DNA of 64,000 bases. It comes from Tenrec ecaudatus. Taxonomy: Eukaryota; Chordata; Mammalia; Afrosoricida; Tenrecidae. A model generated the notes under the pieces. That model worked only from the letters and a program-made list of their open reading frames with translations. It was not told the origin of the DNA and searched no databases. The stretch is taken from the NCBI RefSeq assembly GCF_050624435.1, contig NC_134539.1:144184025-144248024 (forward strand), written 5' to 3'. Of the stretch, positions 24,060 to 36,800 are shown in pieces. The position numbers were made by a program, and so were the translations under genes. The stretch's first letter is position 1, and each line of letters opens with the position of its first letter.

Positions 24060-24330
24060 TAGGTGCTGCCCAGTTGACGCTGACTCATCATAGGCCCCCA
24101 TCTGTGTGCAAGAGAATGCAACACTGGGCCATTCTCACCACTGTTCTTATGTTGGAACCCATTGTCGCAGCCACGGTGTCACCCTCCCTCGCCCCGGCCC
24201 TTCGACTGTTGCAAGCATGATGTCCTTTCCCAGGGCCTGCTTCCTGATCACTTGTCCGAAGCATGGGAGACCAAGCACTCATCCTCTTTATTTGGAGGAG
24301 CCGGGCGATGCATCCCTTTTGTGATCTCGT
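24060..24330 (-). mobile_element. RTE-clade LINE 3' fragment
   Basis: Contains the family marker gcaagcatgatgtcctttcc and a degraded left edge gttgacgctgactcatcata. A second piece of the same type follows at about 24455-24860. Confidence 0.6.
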
Positions 24331-24454
24331 GAAGGTGTCTATTTATGATCTCTTGCTGAATAACAAGCCGACCCAGAATGCTGTGGCCCACAAGATCAGC
24401 AGCGCATTGTTTCTCATCGCTCCTTGACCTCAGCTGCGGCTGTTTCCATTGTCA

Positions 24455-24860
24455 GGTGCCATTGGGCTGGTTCTGACTCGTCGTGACCCTCCATGCTGGA
24501 CGGACGGGCCGGCCCTATGCGGGCCTCACAATTGGGATCTGTCAATTACTTTTGTCAAGGGCCTTCCTCTTGTTGCCGTCCTTTCACTTTACCAAGCATG
24601 AGGTCTTCCCTCAAGGACTGGTCTCTCCTGATACCCTACCCAAAACATGTGAGACGAACGCTTCCCATCGCTCCTTCTAAGGAACCTGCTGACAGGACTT
24701 CTTCCGACACACGTGCTTGCTCTTCTGGCCATCATGGTCATTTCGGTACTCTTTGCCAGCAGCACAAGTCAAATGCATCCATTCTCCTTTGGCCTGCCTT
24801 CTTCAGCGTCCAACCTCCACATGCGAATGAGGCCATTGCGAAGACTGTGGTTGGCAGCTA
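24455..24860 (-). mobile_element. RTE-clade LINE 3' fragment
   Basis: The reverse complement shows ccaagcatgaggtcttccct, gacaggacttcttccgacac and the cctccacatgcgaatgaggc segment. It is broken into short frames. Confidence 0.6.
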
Positions 24861-24899
24861 CATTGTATGTCAACTTATACCCCGTGGGAAGGTGGAGGG

Positions 24900-25270
24900 G
24901 TGGTGTCTAACTCATCATCCAGGTCCCAGCCTGATGATGCCTGCTGAGAGTGTGGCCTTTTTCAGACTGGGCCCTTCTCCCCTCTCTGATCATTGGCCTT
25001 CCTGCTTGCTGGGACCCTGTTGCTGCCTCCAGGGGCACCCTCATGTGGGCTGCCGGACCCTGAGAGCTGCGTGCCCTGCAGCTGCATGTTTCCGCAGACT
25101 TGGATCGCAGGACTCAGCGCCCACTGGGCTGTGATCTCCCTGCTTCCTGCTTCACCTTTCTGCATTACCAGCCTGTGGCTCCGTGAGCCTGGAGAAGGCC
25201 CCCGCTAGCATAGGACCTAGGGACTTGAGGTGGACTGGGCTCCGATGCCCTTCTGATATAAAGTGGCTTC
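24900..25270 (+). mobile_element. Possible LTR fragment
   Basis: GC-rich sequence with the run tgtggctccgtgagcctgga, gacttgaggtggactgggct and cttctgatataaagtgg resembles the 3' half of a mammalian LTR. The borders are unclear and this is a weak call. Confidence 0.3.
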
Positions 25271-26704
25271 TTCTTTTCATGAGATCATTTTATGACATCG
25301 AAGCATCACAGACAGGTCTAAGGAATCAACTTGCCTGTAGCTGGACACCTCTGAGCCTCTTGAACTGGTCCTCTTTCAGAAACATAGACACCATCCAACA
25401 TCTTCTGGCTCCCATATCATTCTTTTTTCACTGTCATGGCTTGCTGAATTAAAGCAGCTGAACTGGACACAAGTTCGATGTCCGTCCTTTGCTTCCAGCG
25501 TTAACTCATCTTTCTGGGCTTGAGACCCAGAACAAGCAACCCCCGTCCTCATCCGAACCCTCCGGATGTGATTTTCACCCACAAAGTTATGGATTTCGAC
25601 AAGAAAGTCATTCTCCTTGGCAAGATGTTGATGGGAAATGGCCCTATCGAGAGCTCATCTTGTATCGGAAGCCCCACGTAACCCCCTTGATCGTGTTCTG
25701 TAGATGACTACAGATGATGTAGACTGGAGCCAGGTCCCCTCTCTTTCCCCACCGCTTGTCACCGTGAAGCCTTTTCGAACTGTGGAACTCACGGATAAAG
25801 AGGCGAAAATCAAGCTCGGACAGGGGCCATGAAATGCGGGCGCGTGCTCGGGGAGGGATAGTGGTGTATACACGTGCATTTTCGTTAGAAGAACTTCTGG
25901 AGAGGATGTCTTCCGAGTAAAGATCTGAAGGAGGCGAGGGGCCTTCCTTGGTGAAGCGAAATGACTGGAAATGAGTCCTGCATCCGTGTCGCCGTAACCC
26001 CCACCAAATGATGGGTGGGACCAGGCGAAGGACGCATGACAGCAGAGGCTTAGTAAGGAAGTAGAAGAACCTGGCACTTCAGAAGCAGAGATGGTCTCTC
26101 CCGGGGCCACCCGGGAAGAAGAACCACCAGCAGAGCCCGTCCCAGGTCCCTGCCACAAGCAGGGGCGGCCGGAGCAGAAGCACCAGAGGCGGAGGCTTGG
26201 GGATCCTGGCATAGAACAAAGGAGCCACGCTGAGCCAGGGCAAGGTGCTGTGCTCCTGAGACCCGAGACTGCGAGACAGGCAGGTTTCCTGGCCCATGGA
26301 GGGCGAGGCCAAGGCCAAGGGACCTTGTGGCAGAGACTCTGAGAAGACCAGAGAGAGACGCGTGGCTGCTGACTGAGGAGAGGCAATGATCGCACTTACT
26401 GTTTTCTGATCCTGGCTTGTAACCGGCTAACTTCCTTCTTAACCCCCATAACCGTGAGCACTGTCCTGTCTGTGAGTCCTGTGTGGCCATTGCCACGGAC
26501 AGACAGAGTGTCGTGGGAGGCATGGTGGGTGTGAGTGGTACACAAACCTGGAGGGAGGCATAGGTGCCCTCTGCCTGTGGCAGTTGGCCGCGGGCTCGCA
26601 GGGAGCTGGGATCTCTCTCCTTTGTGTGTAGCCACGCCGGGCAGGGGTGACCTCTGTACCCTTTTATCACCTTCCTGTCCCCCTTCTCTAATGCAAGTCT
26701 TTTT

Positions 26705-27060
26705 AAAATTTTAATTAAAAGATCATTTTATTGGGGGCTCTTACAGCTCGTATCACCATCCATCCGTCCGTCTGTCCGTCCGTCCATCCATCCATCCATC
26801 CATCCATCCATCCATCGTGTCAAGCACTCTTCACTTGTACATATGTTGCCACCATCCTTTTCAAAACATATTCTTCCTACTGGAGCCCTCGGTATCAGCT
26901 CACCCCCCCCACCGAATACCCTCCCTCTCTCATGAACCCTTGGTAATTTATAATTTTTTTCATGTTTTACACGGAATGCTGTCTCCCTTCACCCCCTTTT
27001 CTGCTGTCTGTCTCCCTGGGAGGGGTTATGTGTTGACCATTGTGGTCAGTTTAAAGTAAG
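26705..27060 (-). repeat. Composite repeat family 3' fragment, inverted
   Basis: Starts with the reverse complement of the AATAAAATG tail (ttttattgggggctcttac) and includes a CATC-type tetranucleotide expansion at 26757-26816. Related sequence may continue to about 27260. Confidence 0.7.
26757..26816 (+). repeat. (CATC)n/(CGTC)n microsatellite
   Basis: Imperfect tetranucleotide array of about 60 bp, apparently expanded from the catccat segment of the surrounding repeat. Confidence 0.9.
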
Positions 27061-28744
27061 TCTTGTCCATCGTTGTCTAACCCACCGACCTATTTATTTC
27101 CTTTCCTCCCCTGTCATGCCCCATTGTCATAAGTCACTGTCTGCTGTATGCACCCACGCACTCCCACTTTAAAAAAGCAGACACTTGGTGAAAATGTGTT
27201 ACTTGGTATTGCATGAATGGGGTCACATCTTTGAATTCCTGCCACCACCATTGTGCCTGATCGGTTATTGTTAGTTGCTGCTAAATCCACTGCCATTGAG
27301 ATTGAGTGGATTCCAACTCACATTGATAGGTCCGGAGAGCTCAGCAGCTTCATCCCTTAAAGACAGGTGTCTGATTCAGCCCAGTGGAGCTGCTGCCCTG
27401 AACCATGGGGTTCAGCAGGGCCAGTTTATCGGGCTCCATGTTAAGGTCCAGCACTTTAGTACTGGGAACAGAGGATTGGCACTGCGGCAGAGAACCAGCC
27501 TGTTTCCGGGGAGTAGGAAAACCATGTAGGTGTAAGGGAGAGTTTATGAGAGCATGGGATGTCAGAGGGTCAATAAATAACAAAAAGTCACACACACACA
27601 CACACACAGCTTCAGATTTGAGACAGCTCCAAAGGGGATGGAGTGGAGAGAAGGGACAAATAGGTCATCCTGAACTTGGGAGACAAAGATGCAGTTGGAG
27701 GTTGGAGGCAAGAAATCCCAAGTAGAATATTATGGAAGTAACAAGAAAACCTTTTTTTAAAATACTGGTATTCAGGAATCTAAGAGTAATAGCCAAATGA
27801 GGTAATGCTTGTATTACCGGAGTTTTGGAAAGATTATACATATAATATTACATTATATAGAAATAATACATATTCTTTATATATATATAATTAGGCATCC
27901 AAATATCCAACAACTCCTGTGTTTAACCCTGAGAGTCACACCCAGCCAGCCTGGCTGTAACCAGGTTTCCAAGTTTGCCGGCTGTAAATTGGCCAGTTAC
28001 CACGAGTAGGAAGTTTGTGTTTTGCGTAGAGAATTAAAAGGCTGTCTGGGGGTGGTAATGGTGAAGTTGGAGCTACAAAAGCTAGCATATGTTCGTTAAT
28101 TGGGTTGCTGGTACATTGTTTTGGAAGGCATTCAGTGTTGAAAGCTCAGCTGCATTGCTCCCTGAAGCTGTGCCTGACCCAGCAGGAAGAGAACATACAA
28201 GGTTCATATTAGCTTCGAGAACGGGATTATGCGAGGTGTTTTTGCTACATGACCTTTGAGGTGACTAATGAGCAAGGGCAATAAAACGTAGCTGTCCTTT
28301 TACCCCACCCCTCTCCAAAGGACCACTTTGAGAACAGCGACCGCTCGAGATGCCTGCCGCCATATTGATTCCCATGTATGGGGACCTGAGGTACATAGGT
28401 CAGAGGACAACTGCTCACTGGGGTTTCTGAGCCTGTAAATCCTTGCAGGAAGTGTGAGCCTCATTTTGCTCCTGCAGAACATCGGGTGGATCGGAACTCT
28501 TGACGTTGCAGCCCAATGAGTCACCCGCCCATCATGCCATGAGAGTTCTTCACCGTGACTCAAGCGCATCTTAAAAGTCTGGCCTGCTTGCCATTGGGGA
28601 GCATCTGTGCCCCCCCTGGGGTGGTGGTCTTATACATTCCCTCAGGTGCTTGGTCTTAGCCATCACTCATGCTGTAGCCTCACACTGCATGAGGGGGTAC
28701 CGTGTGTTCAATAGATGAATTAATTAATCTATGTGTACCCTACT

Positions 28745-28925
28745 GGCAGGAGTCCCGGCGGTATAGTGGTTACGAGTTGGGCTATGATCCACATGGTCGG
28801 CAGTTTGAAACCACCAGCAGCTCCACAGAATTAAGACTGGGCTTTCTATTCACATAAAGAGTTGCAGTCTTGGAAGCCCACAGGGGATCGCTGAGTCAGC
28901 ATCGACTCCTTGGCGTAGGTTTTTG
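28745..28925 (+). repeat. AfroSINE
   Basis: agtcccggcggtatagtggt, ttacgagttgggctatgatc, tttgaaaccaccagcagctc and a tcagcatcgactccttgg tail. Confidence 0.9.
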
Positions 28926-29215
28926 GTACCCTACTGGGCTATAAAATTCACCTCGAGCATCTTATGGATAATGAGACCGGACACGCAGGCTGTTCCTACC
29001 AAGGGTCCAGGGTCCGAAGTACTGTGAACAAGCCAGGCTTCCTGGCACCCAAACCCATTTGAACTGGGTCTAAGTCATGGCCCTGGGTTGGTTCCCTTAT
29101 CTTCTATGGTTTCTTCCCCAGGAGCCCCACAGGTTCACATCTGGCATCTTTCTCATGTAGGAACGTTTCAAAAGACAGAGAGGAAGCTACACTTGGAAAG
29201 AAGATTGCTTTGTAC

Positions 29216-29221
29216 TTTATT
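29216..29221 (-). terminator. PITPNC1: Distal poly(A) signal of PITPNC1
   Basis: AATAAA on the minus strand, with cleavage expected near 29195-29205 and a T-rich downstream element (ttcctctctgtctttt on the minus strand). It lies at the edge of the repeat-poor 3' UTR block. Confidence 0.6.
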
Positions 29222-32200
29222 TACAACAGAATGTAAGAAAAAGTAAGGTATTATCAACAATAAATAACTTGGGGGGGGCACAAAAACCAGCCATAAAGTG
29301 ACACAGAATGATGGCATCTGTGAGGATCAAGTTTTGTTTGCTCTGCTTTGTCGTTCATAACACTGTGCATTCCAAAACGTGGTCCTTCAGCAGTGGCAGT
29401 GGGATATTGACTAATTTAACCAATCAAGATCTCAGCTTGACATGTAAACACTTAAAAAATTTACACTTGAAGCGACATACAACTGGCATAAGTATAACAC
29501 GAATGCAAAGCACTTCTAGGGGATGTAAAAAATGGAGACTTGCCGTCAACTGAACAGACATGCTTTCATTTTAAAGCAAAAAAACAAAAAAACAAAACCC
29601 AACACACACATTGAGAGATGTATCCTACAGCGTTGGTAACGTAACAACAAAAGGCTATTTAACCATGGCGTCTAAAAAGTTCGGGACATGTTCACATTCT
29701 CTTATGGCACTAATTCCTAAAAGAGCTGAAACACGTATTGTAAATGCAAACAGGCTGCTTGGAAGGTTGCACACGGAAGAGCCCAAAGCGCGTGTTGCCT
29801 CAGCGTGCCAGTGCTGGGTTAGTGGGTAGCGTCTCAGCTTCGGCAGGAATGAATAGCGCTGACAAGTTCATTTCATGATCAAATTGAAGTCACTGGACAC
29901 GCTTTTAAAACTTTTTAAAATTTAAACTTCCATCGCGCTGTCTCCGTTGGCAGACTGTCACCTAGCCAACAGAGTCCGAAGATTCAAAAAGAAGGGGAGC
30001 TATTTAGACAATTCCTTTCTGCGGGATTCTCTGATTCCTGCCCTTCTTTAAAGCGAAATTCCTGTTGACCTAACCTAAGCCAGCCTGTGACCCATCACCT
30101 CGTTTCTTCTCAGAACCAGGAGCAGATGCTGAGGAAAGTGGAGGTTAACAATATAGAGAAAGAAACACATGAGCCCCCACCGTTCACAGAGCCACAATTT
30201 CTCGGGAGTGTTGGAATAGACTCTCTTGGGCCCTTGTTTATTTACAATCTTGAAAGGAAACCAGGCAATCATATCCTTTTGGGGTAGTGTTTTCTAAAGA
30301 TCCGGATGGTACACCCACACCATGGCTACTTAGGGGATGTCTTTTCACATTCCCAAACACGCGAATAAAATTTCCACATAAAATCATTTTCCCCGCCCCA
30401 CACAGATGCAAACTGGTAACTGAAGTCTATAAATTAGTTCATGGATGAAACTACTATTGTTCCTGTTACAATTGTGGTCACGGTCTCCTTTGCTTTGAAA
30501 ACAAAAGGGTCTTCTTAGCCGCTGCCTGACATCGTGTATGGGAGAGAGGCAGCAAGGTCTTCCCATGCCAGGAAATAAGAGTCAGAGCAACAATGTTCGT
30601 ACTTCAGCCCACGGGAAGCAGTCATGTTGTATTTGAAATCCATCCTAGGTGGATGCAATTGGCGGCCAAGGAATGGTCTCCACTAGCGTCAGAGATGAAG
30701 AAGTGATGGACACGTGTGCTACTCTACAGATCATCTGTCCTACGTGAAATCAACGGTGTCTGATGCTCTATATTATATTTATATATGTATATATATATAT
30801 ACAAAGGTATAATACAATTTTGGTGAACAAAGTTGTAGATTTCCACATTGCAGACAGAGGCACTGAGTTAAGGATTCTATTTCCCCTCAAACATGCTTAG
30901 TGAATTCAAGTTTCTGTCATTTCTTCTTCTTCTAAATTCCTATCATGCAGCCATTTGATGCCCATCCTTAGCATTACCAATGTTCTATATACATGTTCAT
31001 CGGAGGCCTGCACCCCACAACGACAAATTTGTGGATGGAGCATGTGAAATGATACTTGGAAATAAAGCTACAAGAAATATTGAAGTCACATATGCCTTGT
31101 AATGACCGGATTAGCTAGTTAAAGCAACTAAAGGAATATGTGCATCCCCTCCCTCTTTTGCTAATGTTCACAAGCCACACGTGGACAGGAAAGCTGAACA
31201 GACTTGAGCACGTCTGTGGCGGAGAACCACATTCTGGCGGGGTGGCGTTGCAATGGCTGGCTGTGGCATGCTACTGGCTAAAAAAGAAATTCAATCCACA
31301 CAAAGGAAACCACAGGGTAGCTTGCCAAAGCCTACGGAATGATGGCCTTTGGGACCAGTAGGGACTTAATTTTTAAAGACAAGGGAGGTGGGAGAGCATT
31401 GGTGATCTTGGAAAAACTTGGGGGCAGGGGTGTCCATAAACAACACAAAATATGTGTGTTCTACATGGAGCAGAGTGGTCCCACCCCATCCATGTCAGCT
31501 TGGACATAGTAAGCAGATACATATACGATCCAAGGGTCTTCAGCAAGTAGACTTTTGCTTTCTGAAACTACCTGCTGAAAGCAAACATTCTCATGTAGTA
31601 CGACTATAGTATGAAGAGGAGCCATTTAGAAGTCCAAGGGGTTTGATGAAATATCACGTTTTCCCACAAGCAAATATCATGCTACCAGACCATGCAGAGG
31701 AGGTGTGGCACTAGCATGCGATCATTCTTAGGAAAGAGATGGACTGTTGACCTATGCTTTTTGCAACTGTTTTTTCTTGAGTTCTGGGTCTATTCTTTAT
31801 CCTTTTTTTTTTTTTAAATTTAAGGGAAGAAAAGCAAAATGCCAACTGATCGCTAGGGAAATAATCTTGACAGTCTGACCTGTGACTTGGACACTGTGGT
31901 GCTGAGCTTGTGGGTCCAGCACCTGCACCTTGGGAGAGGGCACTAACCTGAAAGATGCAGCAGGTTGTAGTCTGGGCACTGAGAAAAGCAGGCAGGGGCC
32001 TTAACTGAGAGGCTGGAAGCAGGAGGGCAAAGCTCCTCGGCCTATGTTGTTTTCTTTGGGATCTATGTTTTGGGAAGGTCCCTTTCCTGAGGTGGGCAGT
32101 GACAGTCAGGAAGGCTAGCTGGGCCCCAGGCCTTGAGCTGCTCACCGACCTGGTTCCCTCTCTCCGCTGACAGTCTACCTGCCTTCCTCCTGCAGCTGGA

Positions 32201-32918
32201 GGCATAAAGGTGAAGCTGGCCGACTTTCCTCATTGGACAGGAGGAGCAGTCTCTCGGTCACGTTGGGGGCTGCTCTTAACTCCAGTCAACATCAACTCCA
32301 ATCCTAGGTCACCACCACAGGCCCCCAAAGCTAGAGAGCCTTCTATTGTCCTGCTGCCTTTTCATTCTGCAAGCAGGCCATGATTCTGCTCACTCTCCCC
32401 TCCCCTCCTACAGCCTTTCCGCAGCTCCTGCGACGTCTTTGCCTGTGTCTGCATTTCAAGTCAGGGGTAAAAGAAGGAGAGGCAGTTCAAGGTGCGGTCG
32501 GTGATGGCTAATCCATCCCAGGGAAGTAAGGATGGTGCTAAGAGTAAGACCAGAAGAGCAGGGAGGGGTGCTGGAGTGAACGCTCTTCTTTTTAGGGTTC
32601 GCCAACCAGATCTCCCAACAGGATTCAGGCCTTGCTCACTCTGCCCTTGAACAATGGGCAAGTAGCCCAATGAAGTCTACTGAGTTGACTGCAAATTAGG
32701 AGACTCTTAACGGGCTGATGGAAATTGATGAGTCAAGGTATGTTGGTGCCTGTAGAGAATTAGAGATGCTTGCCTCACCTGGACCTCTTGCGTCCTCAAC
32801 GCGAACCCTTCCCAAATCAGTCAGTTCTGGCCACATTCACCCACACAGTTTATAAAGGTTCCTGAGGCCGTGAGGGCACAGAGGGGAGGCTTATTAAAAG
32901 ACAGAAACGAGTGGAATC

Positions 32919-32924
32919 TTTATT
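32919..32924 (-). terminator. PITPNC1: Possible proximal poly(A) signal of PITPNC1
   Basis: AATAAA on the minus strand, about 560 nt after the stop codon. Whether it is used cannot be told from sequence alone. Confidence 0.3.
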
Positions 32925-33485
32925 AAATTCTGCGAAAGGTATAAATTGGTTATGGATAATTGCACTTGGAGCCTCTATAGGTTGGTAATTAAAATTTCCA
33001 AAAATTTGAAAGGTTAATTAGGCCCCAAATCCTGAGTCAGACTAACCAAAATAGGAATCTCAGTAACTATTGGTATTCAAGTATAGGCCACCAGCAGGTC
33101 AAAATTTAACAATTAGGTATGCTATGCCTGAGAGTATTTTTGGAGAATTTTAGGTTTGATGGGAGGAAAATGACTTCCCCTATTTCACCATGCCTTTTTG
33201 TCCCAAAGCGGTGTCAAGTTTTCATTGGTTCCCGCCCCCTCTCCCCCTCGGAAGTCCAAACGACCCATAGTGAGACTTCCTCCCTGGTCTGTCCTTCGCA
33301 AAAATCTCCTGTCTTGACATCTATCCAGCCCTCGCGTTTCGTTATATGTGAAATGACTTAACCACACACGCACACAGGAACACGCCTGGGTGACAAAGCC
33401 ATCTGTCTTTCTGGAGCCGGGATGCGTAACCTAAAACCACCCCAAAGGAAAAGATCAAAGCCCCAGGGTGCGCCCCCATCACGAG

Positions 33486-33802
33486 TTACTCTGACTTGGG
33501 CCTGCTCGGCTTCTCTGCAGAGTGCCCGCCAGGTAAACTCAGGGGCGCTTTCTTCTCGGGGTCTGGGAGCGTGAGAGTTTCTGGGGCGGACTTTTTCCGG
33601 GGCCGGTCTTTGGGGACGGACAGAAATTCGGGGGCGTCGGTGGAGAGAGGTGTGGACGGAGCGCTGGAGGGGGCGCTGCGGACGGAGGAGGGCAGCAAGG
33701 AGATGCTGGAGACAGAAATCGCAGGTGGGAAAACGCCGATTTTCTCGTTGGTGGCTTCCTGAGTGGCTCGTTCGAATTCGCGCACTTCATCCATTGTCAT
33801 GT
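33486..33802 (-). CDS. PITPNC1: PITPNC1 terminal coding exon (long-isoform tail)
   Basis: The acceptor is ttcttctgaag. The coding part is 317 nt, beginning with the last two bases of Asp, then [18 protein letters not shown], and ending RPKSE before the stop at 33486-33488. The serine-rich tail keeps [20 protein letters not shown] and [20 protein letters not shown]. These hold the two serines (Ser274 and Ser299) reported as 14-3-3 docking sites in human RdgB-beta. Differences from human are confined to the last 20 or so residues. Confidence 0.96.
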
Positions 33803-36800
33803 CTTCAGAAGAAGGGGGAGAGAAAGAAGAGCAGTGAGCAGTTCTTTACAAGAAGGACCTGGGTTCATGGAGATGCCCCTGCCCCTCCTCTTTTAAAGAC
33901 ACTCAGGAACTCCCTCTTAAAGGGGCCCCTGCAGATTATCATCCCAAACGCTCATTTTATGCAAAATAGATTTCTCCCACTCCCTTCTTTTAGTTGAGGC
34001 GCCTACCCCCCACCCCCTGTAAAAAACAACCCCAAAGTTCTTTGGGAATATCTACCCAAGACTTTTACAAAGCACTTTCCAATGAGTCAGTAAATCTTTA
34101 AAACTAGGGTTTAACAGGTGAGGGCAGAACTATTCCAGAGGGGTGTGCACGGAAGTACTGATGTTTGGGGGATAAAGGGTAGAAGGAAGTTAGGATCAGG
34201 CCTGGCCATCTCGTGCAGAGATCAGACAATTACTAAAGCAATCGATGGTGCTGAAAGGACACATTGCTCTCTACCTTTGTTCAAGTGCAAGTACCAGAAT
34301 TCCTTTGTAGGGTAAACAGGCAAACCATGTGAATTCTCAACAGGCGATTTACTTATTCAATACGTATAAAAAAACCAAACTCGGTACTATCAAGTCGGTT
34401 CCTACTATAGGGCAGGGTAGAACTGCCTCTGTGGGTTTCTGGGACTTTTAACTCTTCCTGGGAGCAGAAAGCCTCATTTTTCACCCTCAGAGCAGCTGGT
34501 GGGTTTGAATCGCAGATCTTCCGGTTGGCAGTGGTTAGAACCACTCTAGCACCAGGGCTCCAGATTCAAGAAATATGCTTGGTGCATCTTGGGGAGGGAA
34601 CAGAGATGCCGTGGTGGTGGTGGTGATTGCTTTGAGCACTATGCCGGTGTCCTGACTGGCATGCTTTGTTTTTAATTGATTCAGCTTAAAAAAACAAAAG
34701 AACGGAAAAGAAGATAACTACAAAGAACCCTGATCACGATCCCTCAGCCAAGAAAGCAAAACCCTCCTTAAAGAAACCTCCAAGCCAAAGAATGGAGAAT
34801 GAAAGAGAAGGTTGGTTTTAAGAAAGCATTACTTAGAATTCAACCAATACACACACCACAACGCCTCATCCAACAGGGACTGCGAAATAAGGCTGACTTC
34901 CCAAATACCCGAAACGTTCTTATTAAGAGAGACAGTGGGAAAAAAGAACACAAGTCTTTCTCTACTGTACTTAATGTGCCAGGTTAAATTTAAAAAAAGT
35001 ACTGGGACGTGGATTCTGGTTCATATAGGCATGGGTTCATTCTAAACCACGCTTGAGCATGTCTTTGTGGTCAGGGGATGGATGCAGACGAGTTCTCTCA
35101 AGTTCAGTTAAAACAATGGCTTCGGATAGGATCTCCTGGTCCAGTTGAACTCAAAGCAGAGAGAGGCGATCTCAGAAGGTTATGGTGTTGGGGTTCTTAG
35201 GATTGTAAAGAAGTCATCTTGGTAGATTTTTTTTTTCCTGACGGATTCAGGATGACCCTTGGGAAATGATTTTAAGAGAATTGAAAACTGCTTTGGTGAG
35301 AAATAGGCCAGGACAATCATGCGGAGGAATTTCCCCATCATGACAATGTACCTACTAGTTCATTCATCAGGGGATAGCATGGGAATTTCATTTGGAAACC
35401 TTACCCTCTCGACTCTTCAGCCCTGATCCTAGCCCTGAAGACTTGACACACACACTCTCTCTTCTCTCTCTTAATTAAAAGGAGCATGATTCGAGTTACT
35501 CAGCGATGCCCAAACTGCCCTTCTGATGTGGTGTAAGTCACACACTGCCATCGAGTCAAGGGTAGAACTGCCCTCGTGGGTTTCTGAGGCTGCACCTCTT
35601 TTACAGGAGTAGAAATCCTCAGCTTCCCCATGGAGCAGCTGGTGGTTTCAAACTGCTGACCTGTGGCTAGCAGCCCAACACGTAACCACAATGCCACCAG
35701 GGCTTCTGGGGTGTAAATCACAGGGCAGAATTCTTCAGGGAGCTTTGTTCAGATGTGTAAAGACTCTAGATGGAGGATATAACTTCACATAGAAACAAAA
35801 GCTTCACATCCTCATGATTTTGTTTAATAAAGGTTTCTAGGAGTTTATGGCAATACTTACAAAAAAATCCTCATATACACACTTCCTACCTTTTAGTCAG
35901 AATATACCGAAAAGCCTATTGCTGCACTAGCTAATACAGCGCTGCCTTCTCTTCCTTCTCGGAAAAGGGCTTGCTGTCTTCTCATAGTTTGATGTCCCTG
36001 CTCGCATTCAGGAACTCCATTAGTAATATTATTATTGTTGTTACTATTATTTATTAAAACAACAACTTAATCCGGCTAACCTTGGTGTCCTTTGCTATTT
36101 TCATTTGCTAGAACCAAAGAAATGAATACCTGGGCTCAATTAGAAGGAGCAGTGGGGTGTCGGGGAGGTGGGGGGGAGGGGTGTGGCTATCAAGGGGTCA
36201 AGAACAAAGAGAATGTTTCCAAACTGATTGTGGTAACAAGTGTATAATCCTGCTTGATGTGACTGAACAACGGATACCTGCAAGAGCTCCCCATAAAATG
36301 ATTTTAAAAAGGATGAGCAGCGAATGGAGGCCCAAGGGGCTCACCCTTGACCGAGAGGCAAAATCCACTGTTGGGGAATTCTCGCTTCTTAGAGGCCTGG
36401 TCTTCCTTTGCCACCTGTTCCTGGCCGTGTGCTTCATCGGTGACGCTTCATTACATGACATGGCACACGTAAACTAGCACGAAAGGGTCCCCCCACGTTG
36501 GCAATATCAATTATGGAATTAATATTCATACACAGAAAAAAATATTCATACACAGCATTACTTGTCCGGCCTCATACTGTATTCAGCAGACCAGAAAGAT
36601 GCTTCCTACAACAAGATCCTCAAGAGGCTTTCCTGGGAACAAATGAGGAGGAATTTCCCACCCGGGGGTGGGTGTGGGGGTGGGGGTGGGTGGGGAAGTT
36701 TTCACAAAGGCAAGTCAAAATAGAAGGGCTGCCTTGGAATGGTATCTTATGCAAAATGTACCAACAAAAACGGAGCCACGGTTTTTCATTACGAAAAGGT

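Larger units (their letters stand above)
21851..29197. other. Intergenic region between NOL11 and PITPNC1
   Basis: About 7.3 kb with RTE pieces, AfroSINEs, a composite-repeat tail and a possible LTR fragment. I see no gene. The stretch 25.3-26.7 kb carries long but unrecognised overlapping frames on both strands and is unassigned. Confidence 0.7.
29198..33485 (-). other. PITPNC1: PITPNC1 3' untranslated region
   Basis: About 4.3 kb of AT-rich sequence follows the stop codon, and I recognised no repeat in it, unlike both flanks. A minus-strand AATAAA at 29216-29221 followed by T-rich sequence is the best distal polyadenylation signal. Another AATAAA at 32919-32924 could end a 0.6 kb UTR. The extent is inferred from these signals and the human transcript structure. 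Confidence 0.7.
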
